From positions 1-40,667 of the forward strand of contig CAIVAT010000165.1 of NCBI GenBank assembly GCA_903903985.1: a stretch of DNA of 40,667 nucleotides. The letters run 5' to 3'. A program made the translations under genes and the position numbers. The first letter of the stretch is position 1; every line of letters starts with the position of its first letter. The notes under the pieces are model-generated. The model did not search any database, had not been told where the DNA came from, and saw nothing but the letters and a program-made list of their open reading frames with translations. This stretch comes from an uncultured Bacteroidales bacterium (GTDB lineage Bacteria; Bacteroidota; Bacteroidia; Bacteroidales; FEN-979). Shown piece after piece: positions 1 to 7,026 of the stretch.

Positions 1-310
1 AATATCCTGAAACAGTTTCTTAATTTCGAAACTATTTTGATTTTATTTATGTATAAATTTTTACTTCTCATTATTTTCCTCCTTTACTTTAATTGTTAAA
101 AATTTTCTAAAGGGCTTGTTTTATCTGCATGTATTCCTAAACAAACATCGCGAAATCCTTTATGTAAATTGGAGAAAAGGGAGAAAGTTACAGTAATCCG
201 ATATTTATATATTGAGTTTTAATAGGCACCCGAAAGGTACATAAATTTTAGGTAAAAGTCAAGGAATTTAACAAAATATAAATCTCAAACAGGACCTGTT
301 CTAAAATTTT

Positions 311-396
311 CTCCATGGCTCTCTGTGTATTATCTCGGTGGTTCTCTGTGTAATAATTTCCATGGAGTTTCACTGCGAAGACACAGAGAAACACGG
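311..396. repeat. Intergenic inverted repeat built from CTCTGTGT / ACACAGAG
   Basis: The arms TTCTCTGTGT (342-351) and ACACAGAGAA (381-390) are perfect reverse complements with a 29-base loop. A further direct copy of CTCTGTGTA lies at 321-329, and CCATGG occurs at 313-318 and 360-365. This looks like a dispersed intergenic element that recurs in Bacteroidota genomes. That recurrence is from general recollection and cannot be verified from one window. Confidence 0.6.
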
Positions 397-399
397 TGT

Positions 400-426
400 A
401 AAATGTAAATCTGAAATCGTAAATCA
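400..426. repeat. AT-rich AAATCGT-type short intergenic repeat
   Basis: A stretch of loosely repeated AAATGTAAATC / AAATCGTAAATC units lies directly after the inverted repeat. A clearer version of the same pattern (AAATCGT, TAAATCG) occurs at 32271-32299 before yajC, and a degenerate AAAATGTAAAT version at about 1628-1668 before hydE. All three are intergenic. Confidence 0.45.
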
Positions 427-495
427 AACTACGTCCACTGCGCAATAAAAAAGATACAACCGGCGCAAGGGTATCGTCTTTTTGGCATCTTTGCT

Positions 496-503
496 TATAT
501 TTG
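496..503 (+). promoter_or_regulatory. Bacteroidota -7 promoter element for the YchF-family gene
   Basis: TATATTTG matches the Bacteroidota -7 consensus TAnnTTTG and ends 19 bases before the ATG at 523. The -33 position, 19 bases upstream of the element, reads TCG rather than TTG, so the upstream half is weak. Confidence 0.5.
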
Positions 504-522
504 TACTCAAATCAAAGTCAAT

Positions 523-1614
523 ATGCCACTAAAATGCGGAATCATCGGTTTATCCGGTTCAGGGAAAACAACCTTATTCAATTGTATTTCGAATAACCGC
601 GCGGAAACGCATGCGGCAACCTTTTCAGGCACCAAATCGAACCTGGGGGTGATGAATGTGCCGGACGCGCGTTTACTGGCCATCGACCAGATCATCAAGT
701 CGGTGAAAGTCGTTCAGACCACCATTGAAATGGTTGACATCCCCGGTCTTTCAAAAGGCGGTAGCCAGACCGAAGGCAATAAATTTCTTTCCGATATCCG
801 CAACGTGGATGCGCTGATCCATGTGATCCGTTGTTTTGACGATCCTCAACTCCCCCACCTGGAAGGTTCGGTCAATGCGGTACGCGACCGGGAGATCGTT
901 GACCTTGAACTGCAGATCAAAGACCTTGAATCGGTTGAGAAAAAAATCGGAAGGATGGAAAAGATGCTCAAAGCCGGCGATAAAGATGCAAAACATGGTC
1001 TGGATGTGCTTCATGTTTTGAAATCGCATCTCGAATCGTTCCAGTCTGCACGTACCGCGCCGATTTCAGTTGATGAGCAGCGGTTCATGGAAGACATGTT
1101 TTTATTGAGCGACAAACCGGTGATGTACGTATGCAATGTGGGCGATGACGCTGCAACAAACGGGAACGACTATACTGTGAAATTCATCGAATCGGTGAAA
1201 GACCAGGATGCAGCAGTGCTCGTGATCGCGGCAAAAATGGAATCAGAAATAGCAGAACTTGACAGTGAAGAGGACCGGCTTGCCTTCCTGGCCGATGCCG
1301 GGTTAAAGGAACCGGGGGTCAACCGGTTGGTGCGTGCAGCATTTCACCTGCTCGACCTCCAGTGCTTCTTCACGGCCGGCCCTAAGGAGGTACGTGCCTG
1401 GACCATTAAAAAAGGGATGACCGCACCTCAGGCTGCCGGTGTAATCCACAGCGACCTTGAACGCGGATTTATCAGGGCGGAAGTGATGAAATACGATGAC
1501 TTTATGCGCCTTGGTTCCGAACATGCGTGCAAGGAGCATGGTAAACTCATGATCGAAGGGAAGAATTATATTGTGGGCGACGGGGATATTTTACACATCA
1601 GGTTTAATGTATAA
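523..1614 (+). CDS. ychF: YchF/OLA1-family P-loop ATPase with variant nucleotide-binding motif
   Basis: A 363-aa protein with the full YchF layout: N-terminal G domain, helical insertion (about 130-195), and a C-terminal TGS-type domain ending in the familiar ERGFIRAEV ... DGDILHIRFNV pattern. YchF proteins are ribosome-associated ATPases/GTPases linked to stress responses. The Walker A at residues 9-16 reads GLSGSGKT where canonical YchF has GLPNVGKS. The FPFCTIEPN-like stretch of canonical YchF is replaced by FSGTKSNLG. DIPG (the G3 motif) is intact. These changes suggest a paralogue of the housekeeping YchF rather than the orthologue. The gene has its own -7 element and is followed 83 bases later by hydE on the same strand. 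Family membership is secure; the cellular role of this variant is not. Confidence 0.85.
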   Translation: MPLKCGIIGLSGSGKTTLFNCISNNRAETHAATFSGTKSNLGVMNVPDARLLAIDQIIKSVKVVQTTIEMVDIPGLSKGGSQTEGNKFLSDIRNVDALIHVIRCFDDPQLPHLEGSVNAVRDREIVDLELQIKDLESVEKKIGRMEKMLKAGDKDAKHGLDVLHVLKSHLESFQSARTAPISVDEQRFMEDMFLLSDKPVMYVCNVGDDAATNGNDYTVKFIESVKDQDAAVLVIAAKMESEIAELDSEEDRLAFLADAGLKEPGVNRLVRAAFHLLDLQCFFTAGPKEVRAWTIKKGMTAPQAAGVIHSDLERGFIRAEVMKYDDFMRLGSEHACKEHGKLMIEGKNYIVGDGDILHIRFNV

Positions 1615-1697
1615 GGCATCCCATGTCAAAATGTAAATTGCAAAATGCAAAATGAAATATGTAAAATTGACATTCCCATCTTCCTAATTTATCAAGT

Positions 1698-2780
1698 GTG
1701 TCACGAATAGAAGAAATCCTTGAAAAAGCCATTTTCACCAAAGATGATCTTCTTTATCTGCTGAATTCAGCCGACAAGGAGCGCCTGTCCCTGTTTGAGA
1801 AGGCCAAAGAAGTTAAAGCAGCTTTTGTAGGCAAAAAAGTCTATTTCAGAGGATTGATCGAATATTCCAATTACTGTAAAAAAAATTGTTACTACTGCGG
1901 CATCAGGGCAGGGAACAGCCGCTACATCAGGTACCGCATGACCGATGTGGAAGTGCTTGAGGCTGTGGATTATGCTTATAAGAACGATTATGCATCCATT
2001 GTGATTCAATCGGGTGAACAAACCAACAAAGCGTTCATTGCCAGGATAGAATCACTGCTAAAGAGAATTCATGGGCAAACCAACGGGAAAATCCATGTAA
2101 CGCTTTCCCTGGGTGAACAGAGCGAGGCCACTTACCGGCGTTGGTTTGAAGCAGGGGCCCACAGGTATCTGCTTCGCATCGAAGTATCAAATCCTTCTTT
2201 ATACCTGAAACTTCATCCGAACAACCTGAGCCACGATTACAATCATCGGCTCGAGGCCTTGAGAACCTTGAGGAAAACCGGATACCAGGTTGGCACCGGG
2301 GTGATGATCGGCTTACCGTTTCAAACCCTGTCAGACCTCGCTGACGATCTGTTGTTTTTCCGCGAATTCGACATCGACATGGCCGGGATGGGACCATACA
2401 TTGAGCATGCCGATACCCCCCTTTACCAATACCGGAATGAACTGCTGCCGCTGAAAAGCCGTTTTGACCTTTCCTTGAAAATGGTTGCCATTTTAAGGAT
2501 CATGATGAAAAATATCAACATTGCCGCTACAACAGCTATGCAAACCATTGACCCCCATGGGCGTGAAAAGGCGCTGATGGTTGGCGCCAATGTGATCATG
2601 CCCAACCTGACCCCGGTGAAATATCGACAGGATTATCTCCTGTACGAAAATAAGCCCTGCCTCGATGAAGAAGCAGAGGAGTGCAAAAGCTGCCTTGAAG
2701 CACGCATCCATATGGCGGGAGATACCATCGGGTACGGGGAATGGGGAGATTCAAGGCATTACTTGGAGAGACCACCGTAA
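1698..2780 (+). CDS. hydE: [FeFe]-hydrogenase H-cluster radical SAM maturase HydE
   Basis: A 360-aa radical SAM protein. The cluster motif CKKNCYYC (CX3CX2C) follows FRGLIEYSNY, as in HydE. A second Cys set near the C-terminus, CX7CX2C at about residues 318-330, matches the optional auxiliary Fe-S site known in some HydE proteins. The family acts with HydF and HydG in building the CO/CN-ligated diiron subcluster of [FeFe] hydrogenase; HydE processes the organometallic Fe-cysteine precursor. The start is GTG at 1698, directly before the first conserved helix; no in-frame ATG lies nearby upstream. No hydF, hydG or hydrogenase gene is in the window, so the partners must be elsewhere. It may be cotranscribed with the YchF-family gene, since no -7 element was seen between them. 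Confidence 0.88.
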   Translation: MSRIEEILEKAIFTKDDLLYLLNSADKERLSLFEKAKEVKAAFVGKKVYFRGLIEYSNYCKKNCYYCGIRAGNSRYIRYRMTDVEVLEAVDYAYKNDYASIVIQSGEQTNKAFIARIESLLKRIHGQTNGKIHVTLSLGEQSEATYRRWFEAGAHRYLLRIEVSNPSLYLKLHPNNLSHDYNHRLEALRTLRKTGYQVGTGVMIGLPFQTLSDLADDLLFFREFDIDMAGMGPYIEHADTPLYQYRNELLPLKSRFDLSLKMVAILRIMMKNINIAATTAMQTIDPHGREKALMVGANVIMPNLTPVKYRQDYLLYENKPCLDEEAEECKSCLEARIHMAGDTIGYGEWGDSRHYLERPP

Positions 2781-3006
2781 GTGCAAATCACTAATGTATC
2801 AAGCATAATATTGTAAGGGAAACACCTACAAGAAAATCAGACTTTATCCTTACATTTATTTCTGTTTTCCTTACAGTAAAAGGCAAAATAAATAACCATT
2901 TTTGTATTGTACTATCAGGATTCGCATAAAATGTTATGCTGAGTTAACCGCTTATGGTTTCATATGATCAAATATTAAATATTATCTGAAATTTAAAACA
3001 CTCATT

Positions 3007-3819
3007 ATGAGGCACAAGGTTCTGGTTATTGACGATGAGGAAATCATGAGGAAAATTCTGACATCATTACTTACAGAAAAGGATTATGAGGTGGAAGCTG
3101 TGGAAAGTGCTGAAAAAGCCTTTGAATGGCTCGGGGAGAATCTTCCCGACCTTGTAATATGTGATATTCAGATGCAACCGATGGATGGTTATAGTTTTCT
3201 TAAAAAATTTCGCAGCGGGGTTTACACCGAAAATACTCCCGTGATCATGCTTTCAGGTGTTGAGGAAAAAAAGGACCGCGTTAAATGTTATCGTTACGGT
3301 GCACAGGATTTTCTCAGCAAACCATTCAACAGGGATGAATTATATGAGCTGATATCAAAAAATCTCGATCCGATATATTACAAGCATGATCAGGACAATA
3401 ATCATAAAGGACTGAATGACAATCAACAGGAGAAAAAACAGATTCTTGTCATTGATGATGACCTGACCATCCGTTTGATTCTGAAACACTTTTTATCAAA
3501 AACCTATAAAGTTGAAGCCTTGGGAGACGGCAGAGCAGCGCTGGAATGGCTTGAACGGAAAGCTCCCCCTGACCTGGTTATATGCGATATTGACATGAGG
3601 CCGATGAAAGGTGATGAATTTCTTGAGAAATTTCACCAACGCGGATATACGAAACATACACCAGTCATCATGCTGGCCGGCGAGGAGAGGACCCAGTACC
3701 GGGTTGATTGCTACCATCGCGGGGCACAGGATTTCCTTTCCAAACCCTTTAATCCTGAAGAACTCGAAGAGGTGATTAAAAAAAACCTGTTCCCGGTCAA
3801 CTGGTCACGGAAGTGGTAG
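3007..3819 (+). CDS. Tandem receiver-domain (REC-REC) response regulator
   Basis: A 270-aa protein made of two receiver domains (about 1-122 and 143-265) joined by a polar linker, with no DNA-binding or enzymatic output domain. REC1 has the complete set: acidic pair in VLVIDDEE, phospho-Asp in LVICDIQM, Ser in IMLSG and Lys in LSKPF. REC2 keeps the acidic pair (VIDDD), Asp (VICDIDM) and Lys (LSKPF), but the switch Ser/Thr is Ala (IMLAG). The halves are clearly similar, including GAQDFLSKPFN in both, so the gene arose by internal duplication. It lies 63 bases before a receiver-glycosyl-1-phosphate transferase fusion, which suggests a role in controlling polysaccharide synthesis. It could act as a phosphate relay or sink. 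The target is unknown. Confidence 0.85.
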   Translation: MRHKVLVIDDEEIMRKILTSLLTEKDYEVEAVESAEKAFEWLGENLPDLVICDIQMQPMDGYSFLKKFRSGVYTENTPVIMLSGVEEKKDRVKCYRYGAQDFLSKPFNRDELYELISKNLDPIYYKHDQDNNHKGLNDNQQEKKQILVIDDDLTIRLILKHFLSKTYKVEALGDGRAALEWLERKAPPDLVICDIDMRPMKGDEFLEKFHQRGYTKHTPVIMLAGEERTQYRVDCYHRGAQDFLSKPFNPEELEEVIKKNLFPVNWSRKW

Positions 3820-3882
3820 ACCAATGCCTGACCGATATCTCTTTATCAATCATGAGTGACACATTTAACAGAAGCCGGCCAA

Positions 3883-5121
3883 ATGGAAAATACAGTATCA
3901 GTTCTTTACATCGGAGTCTCTCCTGCAGTTATTGAAAAGCTCACATCCCACGATGAAATTGAGATGATCAATCACCGGAATTTACAATCCGCTGAAAATC
4001 ACCTGAAAACCGGTCAAAAGCCTGATGCGATCCTGTGCGACCGGTATCTTTCATCGGGCGGTGATGGAATTGAGTATTACGATGTCCTTCGTAAAAACCC
4101 CGAATTCAAAAGCATTTCGTTTATTTTGCTCTCTGATGAATTCAGGGAAAAGGAGTATCAGGTTGCAATAAAAAAAGGTGTGGATGATTACTATGTTTTT
4201 CCTGATCCAACAGGCGAAGCCCTTCTGAACAGGGTCAGGTTTTTGCGTGAATATCATCTTAAATATCCTGTTGAACCGCCGGTATTTGCCCCGGATGTTG
4301 ATTATAAAATGCCATGGTCGAAACGGCTGTTTGACATTGTTGTCGCCTCCACTGCATTGGTTCTACTCTCCCCGCTCCTCTTGCTTGTTATTATCGCCAT
4401 CAGGCTTGAATCGAAAGGGAAAGTTTATTATTCATCGAGACGATTCGGGCGCAAGGAATGGTTTGATTTTTACAAGCTCAGGTCCATGCGGATAGGCGCA
4501 GAAGATGACCTGCATAAACTGGCGATCGAGAAAAATCAGTATTCCAGTGCCCAGAAACAATCCGGGGTTCAAACATCCATCGACTATTCGATACCCTGCC
4601 CGGAGTGTTCAAAATTGCCGGAAGGGGAGTATTGTTCTCCCCCCAAGGATGGCGATGTTCACAAAATATGCGACTATTGGTTCAACGAACAAACAAGGGC
4701 TATCAACAAGGCCATCTTTATAAAAATACAAGATGACCCCCGCGTAACGCGGGTCGGCAAATTCATCCGGAAAACCAGTATTGATGAATTGCCCCAGCTG
4801 ATCAATGTAATTAAGGGCGATATGTCCATCGTGGGGAACCGTCCTTTGCCCAACCATGAGGTTGAATTTCTTTTAACCGATAAGAACCCTGACAAGGACA
4901 ACAAGACTCCCATGATGCGGGTTCTTGCCCCGGCAGGAATCACAGGTCTTTGGCAAGTTGAACTGAGGGGAAAAGGCGGTGATATGTCAAAAGAAGAACG
5001 TTTACAGTACGACCTGGTATATTATACCGAACATATGATTGATGGAAAATACTCTTTCTGGTACGATTTCACGTTAATACTAAAAACATTTCGCGCACTG
5101 TTTCAAAAAAGTTCGGTATAG
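3883..5121 (+). CDS. Receiver-domain/phosphoglycosyl transferase fusion (initiating sugar-1-phosphate transferase)
   Basis: About 412 aa from the ATG at 3883; a GTG at 3856 would add nine residues but the receiver fold starts just after the ATG. Residues 1-120 form a receiver-like domain: the acceptor Asp is present (ILCDRYL) and a Ser follows (ILLSD), but the acidic pair is gone (VLYIGVS) and the conserved Lys is lost (VFPDP). Residues about 146-175 are the membrane helix of a bacterial sugar transferase (PF02397; WcaJ/WbaP/PglC-type). The catalytic Asp-Glu dyad is at about 301-302 (SIDELPQL), followed by GDMSIVGNRP. The enzyme transfers a sugar phosphate to undecaprenyl phosphate, the first committed step of repeat-unit assembly. 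A roughly 70-residue insert before DPRVTRVGKF holds four Cys (239, 242, 251, 263; CX2CX8CX11C), possibly a metal site. Confidence 0.88.
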   Translation: MENTVSVLYIGVSPAVIEKLTSHDEIEMINHRNLQSAENHLKTGQKPDAILCDRYLSSGGDGIEYYDVLRKNPEFKSISFILLSDEFREKEYQVAIKKGVDDYYVFPDPTGEALLNRVRFLREYHLKYPVEPPVFAPDVDYKMPWSKRLFDIVVASTALVLLSPLLLLVIIAIRLESKGKVYYSSRRFGRKEWFDFYKLRSMRIGAEDDLHKLAIEKNQYSSAQKQSGVQTSIDYSIPCPECSKLPEGEYCSPPKDGDVHKICDYWFNEQTRAINKAIFIKIQDDPRVTRVGKFIRKTSIDELPQLINVIKGDMSIVGNRPLPNHEVEFLLTDKNPDKDNKTPMMRVLAPAGITGLWQVELRGKGGDMSKEERLQYDLVYYTEHMIDGKYSFWYDFTLILKTFRALFQKSSV

Positions 5122-5213
5122 ACTGCTCAGCTGCCCTTCAGGAATAATTGTCAAACAGCCAGAGTCAGATGAATGAGAATATCAGCATGCAGCAATTATT
5201 TATTCTATAGCCA

Positions 5214-6128
5214 ATGGAACTTCCGCTTGTTTCAATTATCACCATCAATTATGATCATCCCGAAGTAACTTGCGAACTTCTCTCCTCCTTGCGTAAAATC
5301 ACCTATCCGAATGTTGAGGTTATTGTGGTGGATAATGCCTCGCCCCATGACGACCCGGCTTGTATCAAGGAACAATTTCCTGAAATCATCTTCATCCAAA
5401 GCAAGGAAAATCTTGGATTTGCAGGTGGAAACAACCTCGGAATCAGGGTGTCCAAAGGGAAATATATCCTTTTGTTAAACAATGACACCGAAGTTGATCC
5501 GGGATTTTTGGAGCCGCTGGTGACAAAGATGGAAGCAAATCCCAAAATCGGTGCAGTAAGTCCCAAAATCAAATATTTTCATTCGCCTGATACCCTGCAG
5601 TTTACAGGTATTACTGAGTTTAATCCCTACACAATCCGTAACCGCGGACTTGGTTTTGGCGTAAAAGATACGGGGCAGTTTGAACAGGATGCACTCACTG
5701 CCTATTGTCACGGGGCAGCAATGATAATCCCCGCTAAGGTAATGCAAGAAGTTGGACTTATGGCTGAATGTTATTTCCTTTATTATGAAGAACATGACTT
5801 CGGGGCCAGGATCAGACGGGCGGGATACCAGTTGTGGTACGTTCACAATTCGCTGGTGTTGCATAAGGAATCAGTTTCAACCGGAAAGTTAAGTCCGTTA
5901 AAGACCTATTATATGAACCGTTCAAGGTTAATTTTTCTCAGGCGGAATATATCCGGGCCCACATTTTTTATTGCAGTGTTATACCAGATGATGATCGCCA
6001 TGCCAAAAAACGCCCTGACATTTCTGCTGAAAGGTGCTCCTGAACATTTCAAAGCTTACCAGAGGGCGGTGACCTGGAATCTGAAAGATATGGTTTCAAA
6101 AAATATTCACCAGGATCCGGCCTTTTAA
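5214..6128 (+). CDS. GT2-family glycosyltransferase (rhamnosyltransferase-like)
   Basis: A 304-aa inverting GT-A glycosyltransferase. It opens with PLVSIITINYDH, has the acceptor-strand VVDNASPHD, the GFAGGNNLG segment typical of WbbL-like rhamnosyltransferases, and LLLNNDTEVD as the DXD-equivalent metal site (about residue 88). FLYYEEHDFGARIRRAGYQ carries the catalytic-base region. It probably adds an early sugar to the lipid-linked repeat unit in the cytoplasm, consistent with its position just after the initiating transferase. The C-terminal 60 residues are hydrophobic-amphipathic and may bind the membrane. Donor and acceptor cannot be read from sequence. Confidence 0.85.
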   Translation: MELPLVSIITINYDHPEVTCELLSSLRKITYPNVEVIVVDNASPHDDPACIKEQFPEIIFIQSKENLGFAGGNNLGIRVSKGKYILLLNNDTEVDPGFLEPLVTKMEANPKIGAVSPKIKYFHSPDTLQFTGITEFNPYTIRNRGLGFGVKDTGQFEQDALTAYCHGAAMIIPAKVMQEVGLMAECYFLYYEEHDFGARIRRAGYQLWYVHNSLVLHKESVSTGKLSPLKTYYMNRSRLIFLRRNISGPTFFIAVLYQMMIAMPKNALTFLLKGAPEHFKAYQRAVTWNLKDMVSKNIHQDPAF

Positions 6129-6225
6129 CGTTTGTTTATGACGATCCATATCAATGAAAGATGAATCAGACTTTGCAGGGTTCAGAAACTAAATTGGCCA
6201 GCCAGACGCCCCTTGCGGAACAACA

Positions 6226-6255
6226 TTGTTTCAAAAGTGAATATTAGTATATTTG
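6226..6255 (+). promoter_or_regulatory. Complete Bacteroidota-type promoter before the TolC-like/Wzz/Wzx/Wzy operon
   Basis: A TTG at 6226-6228 (context ATTG) is separated by exactly 19 bases from TATATTTG at 6248-6255. This fits the Bacteroidota arrangement TTTG-N19-TAnnTTTG. Transcription would be expected to start about 4-7 bases after the last G, so at or next to the ATG at 6262. That implies a leaderless or near-leaderless message. Confidence 0.6.
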
Positions 6256-6261
6256 CGCGAT

Positions 6262-7026
6262 ATGAGACGTTTTTGTACAGTTTTCCTTTTATGCTGCCAT
6301 TGCCTGCTCCTTGTTTCCATCGGGGTTGGTCAAACGGCTCGCCACTATAGCATCGAGAAGGATGACATCAGTACCTTGATTCCTCCACTGGCTGTCCTTA
6401 TTGATTCAGCGATCGCCCATAACCCCGGGTTAAAATCCAAAGACCTTTCAGTCATGGTGAACAGATATGCCCTCCAGGCTTTCATCAATTCCTGGTCAAA
6501 AAACCTCAGTGTCTCTGCTGATGTCAGGTATGGTACCTTCACCAACTATGCAACTGATGCATTAACCAACTTAGCTGTTTCAACCAATAAAAGTGAATTC
6601 AGGTATGGCATTGGCGGCACTGTCAAATTTATGATTGCTGATGTTCTTGACCGGAAGAACCAGATCAGGATGGCCAAAACTGAAATTGATATTGCCCGCA
6701 GCGATTATGAGGAGAAACAAATTGAATTAAGAAAAATCGTCATCCAGCAGTATAATGACCTTATTCTCAGGCAACGGTTGATGAAACTGGCAGCGAAAAA
6801 TCTGGAAACCGTTAAAATCAACATGCAAATGGCGGAAAAGGAGTTTTTGAATGGCGTTATTCCTTTGACCGAATACACCAACATTTCGGCCGGTGTTGCG
6901 AATACAGAAGCCGGTTTTGAAAATGCACGCATGGACTTTTTAAATGCCTATATGATCCTCGAAGAAATTGTTGGCATGAAATTCAACATCGTTAATACCA
7001 TACCAGAGAATTATGAACGTAATTGA
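6262..7026 (+). CDS. Half-length TolC-family outer membrane protein
   Basis: A 254-aa protein with an N-terminal signal peptide (RRFCTVFLLCCHCLLLVS, then GVGQ). The mature part begins with PLAVLIDSAIAHNPGLKSKD, the usual opening of TolC/OEP repeats. Long charged helices follow (about 130-230, with QIELRKIVIQQYNDLILRQ and FLNGVIPLTEYTN). TolC proteins have two such repeats over about 430-490 residues; this one has one. The downstream gene overlaps its end by 14 bases in a different frame and starts its own membrane protein, so it is not a simple frameshifted TolC. The ATG at 6262 is preferred because the in-frame TTG at 6253 lies inside the -7 promoter element. It sits where an export channel gene would be expected and may help move polymer across the outer membrane, but that is inference. 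Confidence 0.72.
   Translation: MRRFCTVFLLCCHCLLLVSIGVGQTARHYSIEKDDISTLIPPLAVLIDSAIAHNPGLKSKDLSVMVNRYALQAFINSWSKNLSVSADVRYGTFTNYATDALTNLAVSTNKSEFRYGIGGTVKFMIADVLDRKNQIRMAKTEIDIARSDYEEKQIELRKIVIQQYNDLILRQRLMKLAAKNLETVKINMQMAEKEFLNGVIPLTEYTNISAGVANTEAGFENARMDFLNAYMILEEIVGMKFNIVNTIPENYERN

Larger units (their letters stand above)
1..522. other. Non-coding region upstream of the YchF-family gene
   Basis: No convincing gene is visible in the first 522 bases. The sequence is AT-rich with frequent stops on both strands. The only open frame, minus strand 248-445, is the translation of an intergenic inverted repeat. The region holds that repeat (about 311-396), an AAATCGT-type short repeat (about 400-426) and a -7 promoter element at 496-503 for the gene starting at 523. 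Confidence 0.7.

Noticed and set aside
248..445. 65-residue minus-strand open frame
   Set aside because: It is the translation of the CTCTGTGT/ACACAGAG inverted repeat and flanking AT-rich DNA; no protein-like features.
6253..6261. TTG start three codons upstream for the TolC-like gene
   Set aside because: It overlaps the -7 promoter element, so it would lie at or before the transcript start. ATG 6262 also begins a normal signal peptide.
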